Assembly: GCF_003057615.1 (NCBI RefSeq)
Contig: NZ_QAFW01000019.1
Coordinates: 1-43,495, forward strand
DNA length: 43,495 nt
Direction: 5' to 3'
From: Metalysinibacillus jejuensis
Lineage (GTDB): Bacteria; Bacillota; Bacilli; Bacillales_A; Planococcaceae
Part shown: positions 28,223 through 37,368 of the stretch, piece after piece
Numbering within the stretch: position 1 is the first letter of the stretch
Layout: each line of letters begins with the position of its first letter
Program-made: the position numbers and the translations under genes
Notes under the pieces: model-generated
Told to the model about the DNA's origin: nothing
Database searches by the model: none
What the model saw: the letters and a program-made list of their open reading frames with translations, nothing else

Positions 28223-29547
28223 CGCTTAAACAAAAGTGGGCACTAACGGCAGGTTTATTAATCGTTGCGACGTATGCCGTCGTATGTATCGTGCTCTACG
28301 GCTTCGTTTACAACTGGTTATTGACGGAGGAACGGGCAAAGGCAGAACGCACGCTGGTCGATGTTACTTCTTATATAAATGACGGCTTGTCTATGGAAGA
28401 GTTACGTAGACAGCGCGGCATGTTAACGACGATTATTGATCAGCAAGAGACCGTTCGCATCTTTAATCAAGACGGCTTAGAAGTCGTGCGCATTAATGAT
28501 AAATCTTCTGCCCAGCCACTTGAGTTAGCATTTGTCGAGCGCGTGGTAGATGGTGAGCGCGCTTTCGTAACGACGCTGCCGATACAAGTGGGCATGATGC
28601 AAGGCTATATTCAGCTCGTACATCCGTTAACGCAATTTTTAGCGATGATGCGCTATTTACTGACAGCGATGTTGCTTGCAGGCGTGATTGCGTTAATTAT
28701 TGCGGTAGCTGGCGGGTACTATCTGGCAGGCTTCTTTATGCGCCCCGTGCTGACGCTGCGTGATGCGATGCGAGAAGTGGCAGAGACGGGCTTTGAAAAA
28801 CGTACCGCGCTCGTAGCACGCGATGATGAAATTGGCGAATTGATCGTCGTCTATGAGCAAATGATAGCGGAGCTTGAAGCGGCTTTTTTACAGCAACATC
28901 AATTTGTGTCGGATGCTTCACACGAACTGCGCACGCCGCTCCACGCGGTAGAAGGGCATTTATCGCTACTGAAGCGCTGGGGTAAAGATGATCCTGCTGT
29001 ACTCGACGAATCACTGACGCTAGCTTTAGCAGAAACAGCGCGCATGAAGACGCTAATTGAAGCGCTCCTTGCACTCGCGCGCCGAACGTCGAGCGATGAG
29101 CCGGTGAAGACGCAACTTAACGATACGATTGCTGCGGTGGAAAAAACGGTGCAAGCCGCTCATCCGCACGTGAGAATTACGACAAACCTTGCCGAAAACG
29201 TCGCTGTAAAAATTACTGCGAGCGGTCTCACACAAATTTTGCAAAATCTTTTAGTAAATGCGGTACACTATAGTAAGCAAGACCCAATCATCACTATTAC
29301 GACTACAATTTCGTCTCGTAGCGCAGTCGTCACTGTCGCAGATAACGGCATCGGCATACCCGCGCAAGATTTACCGCACATCTTCGACCGCTTTTATCGT
29401 GCTGACCATGCGCGCAAACGCATCGATGGTAGCGGTCTTGGGCTGAGCATCGTGCGCATGCTTGTGGACAAGTACCAAGCGGATATTTCAGTGACGTCTG
29501 GCGAAGCGGGCACCGTGTTTACATTGACCTTGCCGCGCTGCCTATGA
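28219..29547 (+). CDS. sensor histidine kinase, ArlS-like
   Basis: The 442-residue kinase has two membrane helices (about 8-32 and 142-168) around a 110-residue extracellular sensor, a HAMP domain (about 170-222), a HisKA domain with H235 in SHELRTP and the ArlS-like stretch EGHLSLLKRWGKDDP, and an ATP-binding domain with N, G1 (DNGIGIP) and G2 (GSGLGLS) boxes. It acts at the membrane and phosphorylates the adjacent regulator. ArlRS in staphylococci controls autolysis, adhesion and metal responses; the signal here is unknown. Confidence 0.92.
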   Translation: MTLKQKWALTAGLLIVATYAVVCIVLYGFVYNWLLTEERAKAERTLVDVTSYINDGLSMEELRRQRGMLTTIIDQQETVRIFNQDGLEVVRINDKSSAQPLELAFVERVVDGERAFVTTLPIQVGMMQGYIQLVHPLTQFLAMMRYLLTAMLLAGVIALIIAVAGGYYLAGFFMRPVLTLRDAMREVAETGFEKRTALVARDDEIGELIVVYEQMIAELEAAFLQQHQFVSDASHELRTPLHAVEGHLSLLKRWGKDDPAVLDESLTLALAETARMKTLIEALLALARRTSSDEPVKTQLNDTIAAVEKTVQAAHPHVRITTNLAENVAVKITASGLTQILQNLLVNAVHYSKQDPIITITTTISSRSAVVTVADNGIGIPAQDLPHIFDRFYRADHARKRIDGSGLGLSIVRMLVDKYQADISVTSGEAGTVFTLTLPRCL

Positions 29548-29629
29548 GGAAAGTTGCTGAATTTGACGAAAAGTATTGTATTTTTTGTGAAGAGTAGTAA
29601 TATTGATATGAAAAAAAGTTCTTCTACAT

Positions 29630-29643
29630 TGTAAGCGCTCGCT
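29630..29643 (+). promoter_or_regulatory. cre-like site upstream of odhA (CcpA)
   Basis: TGTAAGCGCTCGCT matches the CcpA consensus TGnAAnCGnWnnCA at all fixed positions but the last. It is 180 nt before the odhA start. TCA-cycle genes of Bacillales are commonly subject to catabolite repression, so the site is plausible, but position relative to the promoter is unproven. A possible -10 (TAGAAT) lies near 29742. Confidence 0.5.
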
Positions 29644-29821
29644 ATTTGCTGTAAAAATGACTGAATAGTATCGCTTTCGGTAGGTTTAGCATCGATTGGT
29701 GTGAGTCGGAGCAAACATCGTGCAACACACTGTAAAGAATGATAGAATGTTATATGAAATGCAACATAAAATTTAACTATTGTAAATGCCGCACAAGGCA
29801 AAAATTTGGAGGTAATTTTTC

Positions 29822-32626
29822 ATGTCGAACAATGTTACACCTTGGTCAGCTTTCGAAGGTCCTAACTTAGGGTATGTAATGGAGCAATACGACTTATTTT
29901 TACAGTCACCTGAAGAAGTCGAGCCAGGCCTAGTCGCTTTATTTGAGCAATATGGTGAACCAATCTTCGCGGACGGCACTCAACCTGCAGCCCCAACAGC
30001 AGCGCAAGCGCCAGCCAACGTTACAAAGATTTTAGCAGCGATGAAATTAGCAGAAGAAATCCGTCACCTAGGGCACTTAGCAGCAGACATTTACCCACTG
30101 AAAGACCGCAAGCTTGATTTTTCACATATCGAGCCAAAAGCCTTTGGTCTAACAGACGCAGACCTTGCAGCCCTACCGGCGACAATTTTCTTTGAAACTG
30201 TCCCAGCAGGTGTTACAAACGGTAAGCAAGCAGTAGATTATTTACGTGGTATTTATACAGGCAAAATTGCTTTTGAATACGACCATGTTGTAGTAGACGA
30301 TGAGCGTAATTGGTTACGCGCTAAAATTGAGTCAGGCGCATTAAATGCACCGCTTACTACAGAAGAGAAAAAAGCCCTTCTTGAGCGCTTAACTCGCGTA
30401 GAAGGTTTCGAAAAATTCATCCACAAAACATTCGTTGGTCAAAAACGTTTCTCAATCGAAGGTTTAGACACACTTGTTGTATTAATTGATGAGTTAGATC
30501 GCTTATCACAAAAATCACACATGAACGTTTTACAAATTGGTATGGCGCACCGTGGTCGCCTAAACGTATTAACACATGTGTTAAACAAACCGTATGCGAT
30601 GATGTTTGCTGACTTTGCGCACGTGTCAAATGAGTACTTCTTACCAGAAGACGGCTCGTTAGAAATTACAAAAGGTTGGACAAATGACGTTAAATACCAT
30701 ATGGGTGCAACATTAACAAAAACAGCAGACTATAAAGTGAAGTTAGCGTACAACCCTTCTCACTTAGAAGTAGCGAGCCCAGTCGTTACAGGTCAAACAC
30801 GCGCAGCGCAAGATGATACATCAAAAGCGGGCGAGCCAACGCATGACGCGAAAAAAGCAATGGCTATCCTTGTGCATGGTGACGCAGCATTCCCAGGTCA
30901 AGGTATCGTAACGGAAACACTTAACTTCGCGAAAACAGAAGGCTTCTCAACAGGCGGTTCTGTACACATCATCTCAAATAACATGATCGGCTTTACGACA
31001 GAAACGTACGATTCTCGTTCTTCTGTTTACTCTTCTGACCCAGCAAAAGGTTATGAAGTACCAGTTGTACACGTTAACGCAGATGCACCAGAAGCAGTCG
31101 TACAAGTAGCGCGTTTAGCGTTTGAATACCGCGAAAAATTCGGCAAAGATATTTTAGTCGACTTAATCGGTTACCGCCGCTACGGTCATAACGAAACAGA
31201 TGATCCAACAGTAACAAACCCAGAAACATACAAAATCGTGCCTAAGCACCCAACTGTACGCGCTCTTTACGGCGAAGCATTAGCAGCTGAAGGCGTAGTA
31301 ACAGCAGATGCTGTAGCACAATTAGATACAGACATTTACGCAGAAATGCAAAAAGCATACGATCACGTGAAAGAAGTTGGCGAAACGAAAGAGCCAATTA
31401 CAGTTGAAATGCCACAAGCAGTTAAAGATGGCTACCCAGCTGACGTTGATACAACGGTTGACGCGAGCGTATTAAAACAAATGAACGATGAGTTATTAGC
31501 ATGGCCAGAAGGTTTTGAGCCACAAAACAAATTAGGTCGTATTTTAAAACGTCGTGAAGAAGCATTTGAAGAAGGTAAAATTGACTGGGGTCACGCAGAA
31601 ACATTAGCGTTCGGTACAATCGTACAAGACGGTAATCCTGTGCGCTTCTCAGGTCAAGATGCACAGCGCGGTACGTTCTCACAACGTCACCTTGTTATTC
31701 ACGATAAAAACAACGGTGCAGAGTACACACCACTTCACGGTATTACAGGCGCTAAAGCGTCGTTTAAAGTTTACAACTCACCACTTACAGAAGCGGGCGT
31801 TGTAGGCTATGAGTACGGCTACAACATGGAAAAACCAAACACGCTATCAGTATGGGAAGCACAGTTCGGTGACTTCGCTAACATGGCACAAGTGATGTTC
31901 GATAACTTCATTTCATCAAGCCGTGCAAAATGGGGTCAAAAATCAGGTTTCGTAATGTTATTACCACACGGTTACGAAGGTCAAGGACCAGAGCACTCAT
32001 CAAGCCGTATGGAACGATTCCTACAATTATCAGCAGAAAACAACTGGACAGTAGCAAACTGCTCGAACGCAGGTAACTACTACCACTTATTACGTCGCCA
32101 AGCAAAAATGCTAGGTACAGAAGCGGTTCGTCCATTAGTTGTCGTATCACCTAAATATTTATTACGTCACCCATTAGCTGCTGCAACGAAAGAGCAATTA
32201 GCTGAAGGTACATTCCAAACAGTTATCGAGCAACCAGGCTTAGGTACTAACACGAAAAAAGTAGAGCGTATTTTATTTGCAAGCGGTAAAGTAGCAATCG
32301 ACCTTGCTGACCGCATTAAAGATGGCGAAGGATTTGATTACTTACACATCGTACGTGTTGAGCAATTATATCCATTCCCACAACAAAAAATTGCCGATAT
32401 TATCGCACGCTTCCCTAACGCTAAAGAGCTTGTTTGGGTACAAGAAGAACCGAAAAACCAAGGTTCATACTTATATGCAACACAATATATGTATGAGCTA
32501 GCTGAAGGCAAAAAACTTTCATACGTTGGCCGCCCAGCAATGTCATCAACAGCAGAAGGCGATATGGATGCACATAAAGCAGAGCAAGCGCGTCTTATCG
32601 AAGAAGCAGTAGCACAATCAAAATAA
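29822..32626 (+). CDS. odhA: 2-oxoglutarate dehydrogenase E1 component
   Basis: OdhA decarboxylates 2-oxoglutarate with thiamine diphosphate and passes the succinyl group to OdhB. The 934-residue product has the N-terminal GPNLGYVMEQYDLF segment, the TPP domain (GMAHRGRLNVL, GDAAFPGQGIV), the transketolase-like pyrimidine domain, and the C-terminal domain with LVWVQEEPKNQG. TTGGAGG precedes the ATG. Strong codon bias toward common codons suggests high expression. A structured repeat begins at its stop codon, and odhB follows 272 nt downstream. E3 (lipoamide dehydrogenase) is not in the window and is shared in most Bacillales. Confidence 0.97.
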   Translation: MSNNVTPWSAFEGPNLGYVMEQYDLFLQSPEEVEPGLVALFEQYGEPIFADGTQPAAPTAAQAPANVTKILAAMKLAEEIRHLGHLAADIYPLKDRKLDFSHIEPKAFGLTDADLAALPATIFFETVPAGVTNGKQAVDYLRGIYTGKIAFEYDHVVVDDERNWLRAKIESGALNAPLTTEEKKALLERLTRVEGFEKFIHKTFVGQKRFSIEGLDTLVVLIDELDRLSQKSHMNVLQIGMAHRGRLNVLTHVLNKPYAMMFADFAHVSNEYFLPEDGSLEITKGWTNDVKYHMGATLTKTADYKVKLAYNPSHLEVASPVVTGQTRAAQDDTSKAGEPTHDAKKAMAILVHGDAAFPGQGIVTETLNFAKTEGFSTGGSVHIISNNMIGFTTETYDSRSSVYSSDPAKGYEVPVVHVNADAPEAVVQVARLAFEYREKFGKDILVDLIGYRRYGHNETDDPTVTNPETYKIVPKHPTVRALYGEALAAEGVVTADAVAQLDTDIYAEMQKAYDHVKEVGETKEPITVEMPQAVKDGYPADVDTTVDASVLKQMNDELLAWPEGFEPQNKLGRILKRREEAFEEGKIDWGHAETLAFGTIVQDGNPVRFSGQDAQRGTFSQRHLVIHDKNNGAEYTPLHGITGAKASFKVYNSPLTEAGVVGYEYGYNMEKPNTLSVWEAQFGDFANMAQVMFDNFISSSRAKWGQKSGFVMLLPHGYEGQGPEHSSSRMERFLQLSAENNWTVANCSNAGNYYHLLRRQAKMLGTEAVRPLVVVSPKYLLRHPLAAATKEQLAEGTFQTVIEQPGLGTNTKKVERILFASGKVAIDLADRIKDGEGFDYLHIVRVEQLYPFPQQKIADIIARFPNAKELVWVQEEPKNQGSYLYATQYMYELAEGKKLSYVGRPAMSSTAEGDMDAHKAEQARLIEEAVAQSK

Positions 32627-32793
32627 AAGCGTAGCCGCAATTTCCGCCGCGCACTGGAACCACAGAGCGCAATGCCCTGCATTGTGTGAAGTGATGAAGT
32701 GACGCCGAGGAAATAGGCGAAGCTAGCCAAAAATAAAAGCGTAGCCGCAATTTCCAAAACGCGCTAGAACTATAGCGCGTTGCGGCGATGGCT
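32620..32793. repeat. two structured palindromic repeat units after odhA
   Basis: A 26-bp direct repeat (AAAATAAAAGCGTAGCCGCA then ATTTCC) occurs at 32620-32645 and 32730-32755; the first copy contains the odhA stop codon. Unit 1 (32628-32724) folds as AGC..GCC..TTTCC pairing with GGAAA..GGC..GCT around a GCAATGC/GCATTGT hairpin. Unit 2 (32738-32793) folds as GCCGCAA with TTGCGGC around ACGCGCTA/TAGCGCGT. The AATAAAAGC entry and GCT exit match the tandem array at 38828-39390. No T run follows in the plus direction, so readthrough to odhB is expected. Confidence 0.8.
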
Positions 32794-32898
32794 GTATGTT
32801 AAATGAAAATGTAACCAATGCCAAAACCTTGAATAATCAAGGCGGCTTCATTAAAATAATGGTTGAATGGTTGTTTTAAATCAAAGGAGGAAATTATA

Positions 32899-34146
32899 GT
32901 GGCTGAGATTAAAGTCCCTGAGTTAGCAGAATCGATTACGGAAGGTACAATTGCCCAGTGGGTGAAAAAAGTAGGCGACCGTGTAGAAAAAGGCGAATTC
33001 ATCGTTGAGCTTGAAACAGACAAAGTAAATGCTGAAATTATTTCAGAAGAAGCAGGTGTTTTAACTGAAATTAAAGCACAAGAAGGCGACACAGTTGATG
33101 TTGGTCAAGTTATCGCAATCGTAGAAGCTGGAGAAGGCGCTGCACCAGCACCACAAGCTGAAGCACCAAAAGAAGAAAAAGCACCAGCTCAAGCTGAAAC
33201 GACAGCACCAGCACCACAACAAGTGGAAGAAACAACAACAGGCGAACGCGTAGTTGCTTCACCAGCAGCACGTAAATTAGCGCGTGAAAAAGGCATTGAT
33301 TTAGCAGCGATTTCACCGGTTGACCCACAAGGTCGCGTACGTGTACAAGACGTTGCAGCACACGGTTCTCAACCTGCGGCAGCACCAGCACAACAAGCAC
33401 CAGTGGCAACAACAGGCGCAATGATCTTCACACCAGCTGAAGAATCAGGTCGCGTAACAGTAGAAAAAATGTCTCGTCGTCGTCAAACAATCGCGAAACG
33501 TTTACTAGAAGTTAAACAATCAACAGCGATGTTAACGACATTCAACGAAATCGACATGACTAACATCATGGCATTACGTAAACGCAAACAAGAGCAATTC
33601 GTAAAAGAAAACGACATCAAATTAGGTTTCATGTCAATCTTTACAAAAGCTGTTGTCGCAGCACTTAAAAAATATCCTTACGTTAACGCACAAATTTCTG
33701 GTAACGAAATCCACTTAAACAACTTCTTTGATATCGGTATTGCTGTATCAACTGAAGAAGGTTTAGTTGTACCAGTAGTACGTGATGCAGACCGCAAAAA
33801 CTTCGCAGCTATCGAGCGCGATATTAAAGAATTAGCGGGTAAAGCACGCGACAAAAAATTAGGTCTTAACGATATGGCAGGCGGTTCATTCACAATCACG
33901 AACGGTGGTGTGTTTGGTTCATTAATGTCTACACCAATCATGAACGGTACACAACCAGGTATCCTTGGTATGCACTCAATCGTTCAACGCCCAGTAGCAG
34001 TGAACGGCGAAATCGAAATCCGTCCAATGATGTACGTGGCACTTTCTTATGACCACCGTATTATCGACGGTAAAGACTCTGTAGGTTTCTTAAAAACGGT
34101 TAAAGAATTAATCGAAAACCCAGAAGATTTATTATTAAACTCATAA
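32899..34146 (+). CDS. odhB: dihydrolipoyl succinyltransferase (E2 of 2-oxoglutarate dehydrogenase)
   Basis: OdhB forms the core of the complex and moves the succinyl group from lipoate to CoA. The 415-residue protein has a lipoyl domain with K42 in ETDKVNAE, an Ala/Pro/Glu-rich linker, an E1/E3-binding domain ([16 protein letters not shown]), a second linker, and a catalytic domain with H386 and D390 in [12 protein letters not shown] start, with AAGGAGG 8 nt upstream. It forms an operon with odhA despite the repeat between them. Confidence 0.97.
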   Translation: MAEIKVPELAESITEGTIAQWVKKVGDRVEKGEFIVELETDKVNAEIISEEAGVLTEIKAQEGDTVDVGQVIAIVEAGEGAAPAPQAEAPKEEKAPAQAETTAPAPQQVEETTTGERVVASPAARKLAREKGIDLAAISPVDPQGRVRVQDVAAHGSQPAAAPAQQAPVATTGAMIFTPAEESGRVTVEKMSRRRQTIAKRLLEVKQSTAMLTTFNEIDMTNIMALRKRKQEQFVKENDIKLGFMSIFTKAVVAALKKYPYVNAQISGNEIHLNNFFDIGIAVSTEEGLVVPVVRDADRKNFAAIERDIKELAGKARDKKLGLNDMAGGSFTITNGGVFGSLMSTPIMNGTQPGILGMHSIVQRPVAVNGEIEIRPMMYVALSYDHRIIDGKDSVGFLKTVKELIENPEDLLLNS

Positions 34147-34154
34147 AATTGACA

Positions 34155-34193
34155 AAGGGTCGCGCTAACTTCTGTTAGGGCGGCCCTTTTTTT
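34155..34193. terminator. terminator of odhAB
   Basis: AAGGGTCGCGCTAAC pairs with GTTAGGGCGGCCCTT, followed by a T run that overlaps the stop codon of the convergent small gene. Confidence 0.9.
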
Positions 34194-34452
34194 AGTGGCT
34201 AAAAAATTGATAGGCGGCATACGTTACGAGTGGGAGCGTCATAATAACGAGTGCGCCAATTATCGTGTATAGTTTTTTATCAAGAGGGTAGCGCAAATGA
34301 TACGCATAAGCAAGCAATGTCGTGACGAGTAGGAGTAGGGCGAGCGTAATGCCATTAAGTGTTGTTAAGCCGTGTTGCCAGTTTTGGACAGTGCCGTACA
34401 GCGCGATCAATAACACAGCGCTCATCAGCAAAAAGTGTAACCATTTTTTCAT
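34192..34452 (-). CDS. small three-helix membrane protein
   Basis: The 86-residue product has three hydrophobic segments (about 6-21, 28-48 and 60-80) separated by short polar loops. I recognise no family. The ATG at 34452 follows GCGAGGGATGAT; the open frame extends upstream, but an AT-rich leader without a ribosome site makes that start unlikely. It converges on odhB and diverges from the lysine riboswitch. Confidence 0.65.
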   Translation of the reverse strand: MKKWLHFLLMSAVLLIALYGTVQNWQHGLTTLNGITLALLLLVTTLLAYAYHLRYPLDKKLYTIIGALVIMTLPLVTYAAYQFFSH

Positions 34453-34602
34453 ATCATCCCTCGCTTTCTCTATTCTTTTCTCGTTTTCCGTATTGTTAAA
34501 CATTATACATAATTTTACTAGTTAAGCAGTATAGTACCGTAATAAATATACAGAAAACTACATGAAAATTCACCCTATTTTCAGAAAAATGGCGAAATAG
34601 TG

Positions 34603-34631
34603 TTGACAATGTGAAAAAATTACGATAACAT
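34603..34631 (+). promoter_or_regulatory. SigA promoter of the lysine-riboswitch operon
   Basis: A perfect TTGACA (34603-34608) and TAACAT (34626-34631) are 17 bp apart, about 20 nt before the 5' edge of the riboswitch. Confidence 0.85.
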
Positions 34632-34654
34632 GACAAGTAATTAAATAAACAAAT

Positions 34655-34820
34655 ACCTCATCAATTTTGATTGAGGTAGAGGCGCGATATTTATTAGATT
34701 ACAGCAGAGTGTAAGCAACGATGAAGCTATAATGAAGGAAATATCGCCGAAGTGTATAAGTGAGCTTTACGCTTATATGCTGGGGTTGCAGTTAACAATT
34801 GCAACACTGTCTTAGTAAAC
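34655..34820 (+). promoter_or_regulatory. lysine riboswitch (L box) aptamer
   Basis: Conserved L-box blocks appear in order: GAGGTAGAGGCGC, AGTGTAAGCAACGATGAAG, TGAAGGAAATATCGCCGAAG, CTGGGGTTGCAGTTAACAAT and ACTGTCT. The helices are visible: GCGATATTT with AAATATCGC, TATAAG with CTTATA, and GTTGCA with TTGCAAC. In Bacillales this aptamer binds L-lysine and stops transcription of lysine synthesis or uptake genes. It lies upstream of the amino-acid ABC transporter, so it assigns that transporter to lysine. Confidence 0.93.
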
Positions 34821-34839
34821 GTTATTCCTTTTTACTAAG
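34811..34839 (+). promoter_or_regulatory. expression-platform hairpin of the lysine riboswitch
   Basis: CTTAGTAAA and TTTACTAAG form a perfect 9-bp stem directly after the aptamer, a candidate alternative (antiterminator) helix. Confidence 0.5.
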
Positions 34840-34890
34840 TTGAGCTATCTCGAGTAGGAATGTGATGTGGAATTTTGGGGCAATATGTAG

Positions 34891-34925
34891 GCGACCTAAA
34901 GATTTTCACGTAGGGTCGTTTTTTT
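34891..34925 (+). terminator. riboswitch-controlled terminator
   Basis: GCGACCTA pairs with TAGGGTCG (one bulged G) and seven T follow. It is 36 nt before the lipoprotein start codon and is the likely OFF switch. Confidence 0.85.
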
Positions 34926-34960
34926 GTATTGTTTATAGGTAAAAAGAGGAGGAATTGGCA

Positions 34961-35842
34961 ATGAATAAAAAAATGCTACTTATGATTGTCGCAATATTCA
35001 CAACAATCGTACTTGCTGCATGCGGTGGTAAGGATAAAGACGATGCGGCAACAGACGGCGACGCAAGTGATGACAGCAAAGAATTTCGCGTAGGGATGGA
35101 GGCAGATTATCCACCTTACAACTGGACACAAAATGACGATGCTAATGGCGCCGTTGCTATTAAAGGCAGCAAAGAGTTTGCGGGCGGTTATGACATCGCT
35201 TTTGCTAAAAAAGTAGCAGAAGGCTTAGGTAAAGAGCTTGTTATCGTAAAAATGGGCTGGGATGGTTTAGTACCAGCACTACAATCTAATAAAATTGATG
35301 CGATTATGGCGGGTATGTCACCGACAGCTGAGCGTAAAAAAACGATTGATTTTACGGATATTTATTACCAATCTGACTTTGTACTAGTAGTACGTAAAGA
35401 TAGCGACTATATTAAAGATCACTATAAAGAAGGCGAAAAATTCGTCGAAATGGATTCGATTCAAGCGTTTAAAGGGGCTAAGTTAACAGGTCAATTAAAT
35501 ACATCACACTATGATGTGATTGATCAAATCGACGGCGTGAAAAAAGAAACAGCGATGGACAACTTCTCAGCACAACGTGTAGCGTTGCAGTCAGGTAAAA
35601 TTGACGGTTATGTTTCAGAGCGTCCTGAAGGGATTTCGGCATCACAAGCACTAGAAGACTTCACGTATGTTGTATTTAAAGAAGGCTTTGAAGCAGACCC
35701 AACAGAGTCTTCAATCGCGGTTGGTTTACGTAAAGACGATGCTAACAAAGCTAAAATCGATGAAATTTTACAAGGTATCTCTGAAGAAGAGCGCCAAAAA
35801 ATTATGGAAGACGCAATTCAGCAACAACCATCAGCAAAATAA
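34961..35842 (+). CDS. amino-acid (probably lysine) ABC transporter binding lipoprotein
   Basis: The 293-residue protein has a lipoprotein signal with lipobox LAAC and lipidated C21, then a type 3 solute-binding domain (EADYPPYNW, GYDIAFAKKVAEGLGKELV, DAIMAGMSPTAERKKTIDFT). It sits outside the membrane and delivers substrate to the permease. GAGGAGG lies 8 nt before the ATG; the TTG two codons earlier overlaps the ribosome site spacing. The lysine riboswitch upstream points to lysine, though arginine or related cations may share the site. Confidence 0.93.
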   Translation: MNKKMLLMIVAIFTTIVLAACGGKDKDDAATDGDASDDSKEFRVGMEADYPPYNWTQNDDANGAVAIKGSKEFAGGYDIAFAKKVAEGLGKELVIVKMGWDGLVPALQSNKIDAIMAGMSPTAERKKTIDFTDIYYQSDFVLVVRKDSDYIKDHYKEGEKFVEMDSIQAFKGAKLTGQLNTSHYDVIDQIDGVKKETAMDNFSAQRVALQSGKIDGYVSERPEGISASQALEDFTYVVFKEGFEADPTESSIAVGLRKDDANKAKIDEILQGISEEERQKIMEDAIQQQPSAK

Positions 35843-35853
35843 GCAGATGGTAA

Positions 35854-35884
35854 GGGGGCGTAAATGTACGCCTCTCTTTTTTAT
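35854..35884 (+). terminator. intercistronic hairpin with T run
   Basis: GGGGGCGTA and TACGCCTCTC pair around AATG, followed by TTTTTT. It likely reduces transcription into the permease, giving more binding protein than membrane parts. Confidence 0.6.
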
Positions 35885-35909
35885 TAGCGATGAGCAGGGG
35901 GAGACAGAC

Positions 35910-36626
35910 ATGAGTTTAGATTGGATTATTTCCATTGTAGAGAACAACTGGCACTTATTATTACGTGCTATGGGCATCACATTGCTTATCGCGTTAATTG
36001 GTACAGTTATTGGTGCACTTATCGGATTTGTGATTGGTATAATTGATACAATTCCTAAAACAAAATCACCAAAGCAAGTATTGCTTAAAGTGGTACGCTT
36101 TATTTTAGCGTGCTATGTAGAGTTTTTCCGTGGTACACCAATGATGGTACAAGCCATGGTCGTTTATTACGGCTTAGATATGGCACTTGGCATTGATTTA
36201 AACATTTTAACGGCAGGTATTTTAGTCGTTTCGCTAAACACAGGTGCCTATATGGCAGAGATTGTACGCGGTGGTATCGTGTCGATTGATAAAGGGCAGT
36301 ACGAAGCAGCGCAAGCGATCGGTATGAGCCATGTGCAAACGATGATGCACGTCGTATTACCACAAGTAGGACGCAATATTTTACCAGCAACAGGCAACCA
36401 ACTTATTATGAATATTAAAGATACAGCGGTACTTAGCGTGATTGGCGTTAATGAGTTATTCTTCCAAACGAAGTCGATTGCAGGCGCTAACTTCCGCTAC
36501 TTTGAAGCCTTCTTTATCGCAAGTATTTTATACTTAGTGATGACCTTTACCGCGACGCGTATTTTACGCTGGATGGAACGCCGTTTAGACGGCCCACAAG
36601 CATTTGAGAAGAAGGAGGTAGCGTAA
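35910..36626 (+). CDS. amino-acid ABC transporter permease
   Basis: The 238-residue membrane protein has about five helices and the HisMQ-type signatures [10 protein letters not shown] and the EAA loop [14 protein letters not shown]. It forms the transport channel. The ATG at 35910 follows GGGGGAG with 8 nt spacing; the frame is open upstream in the binding-protein gene but that part is not coding. Its stop overlaps the ATPase start by 1 nt (TAATG). Confidence 0.93.
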   Translation: MSLDWIISIVENNWHLLLRAMGITLLIALIGTVIGALIGFVIGIIDTIPKTKSPKQVLLKVVRFILACYVEFFRGTPMMVQAMVVYYGLDMALGIDLNILTAGILVVSLNTGAYMAEIVRGGIVSIDKGQYEAAQAIGMSHVQTMMHVVLPQVGRNILPATGNQLIMNIKDTAVLSVIGVNELFFQTKSIAGANFRYFEAFFIASILYLVMTFTATRILRWMERRLDGPQAFEKKEVA

Positions 36627-37360
36627 TGGAAACAGTCATTGATATTAAACATTTAAGCAAATCCTTCGGCAGTAATGAAGTGTTAAAGGATGTTAATTTT
36701 GAGGTGAAGAAGGGCGAGGTTGTGACGTTAATTGGCTCATCTGGCTCGGGTAAATCAACCTTACTGCGCTGTGTTAATCTTCTTGAAACGCCAAATGGTG
36801 GCGAAATCATTTATAAAGGCAATGATATTTTAAAAGAAATGAAAAACGTAGAGCAATACCGCACACACCTTGGCATGGTGTTTCAGCAATTTAACTTATT
36901 TAATAATTTAACCGTGCTAGATAATTGTATTGTAGGGCAAGTGAAAGTGCTAAAGCGCAGTAAAGCCGAAGCGATTAAAGTTGCAGAGGAGTATTTACAG
37001 CTTGTCGGCATGGAGGCGTATGTGAATGCGCGTCCGCGTCAGCTGTCAGGCGGGCAAAAGCAGCGTGTAGCCATTGCGCGTGCGCTGTGTATGAACCCTG
37101 ATGTCATGCTATTTGACGAACCAACGAGCGCGCTTGACCCAGAAATGGTAGGCGAGGTACTAAAAGTAATGCGTAAGCTTGCGGATGATGGTAACACGAT
37201 GTTAATTGTGACGCATGAAATGCAGTTTGCGCGTGAAGTATCTGATCGCATTGTTTTTATGGATAAGGGGGTTATTGTCGAGCAGGGCACGCCTGATGAG
37301 GTGTTACTTAACCCGCAACATGACCGTACAAAAGCGTTTTTACAACGCACATTTGCTTAA
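36626..37360 (+). CDS. amino-acid ABC transporter ATP-binding protein
   Basis: The 244-residue ATPase has Walker [10 protein letters not shown] (37-45), Q-loop, signature LSGGQ (about 140), Walker [10 protein letters not shown], and the switch histidine in VTHEM. It belongs to the polar amino-acid (GlnQ/HisP) group. It is translationally coupled to the permease gene. A putP remnant follows directly, with no terminator between them. Confidence 0.95.
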   Translation: METVIDIKHLSKSFGSNEVLKDVNFEVKKGEVVTLIGSSGSGKSTLLRCVNLLETPNGGEIIYKGNDILKEMKNVEQYRTHLGMVFQQFNLFNNLTVLDNCIVGQVKVLKRSKAEAIKVAEEYLQLVGMEAYVNARPRQLSGGQKQRVAIARALCMNPDVMLFDEPTSALDPEMVGEVLKVMRKLADDGNTMLIVTHEMQFAREVSDRIVFMDKGVIVEQGTPDEVLLNPQHDRTKAFLQRTFA

Positions 37361-37368
37361 TAGACGCG

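Noticed and set aside
33110-33421. Leucine-rich frame antisense to odhB
   Set aside because: Artefact of the Ala/Pro/Gln-rich linker read on the opposite strand.
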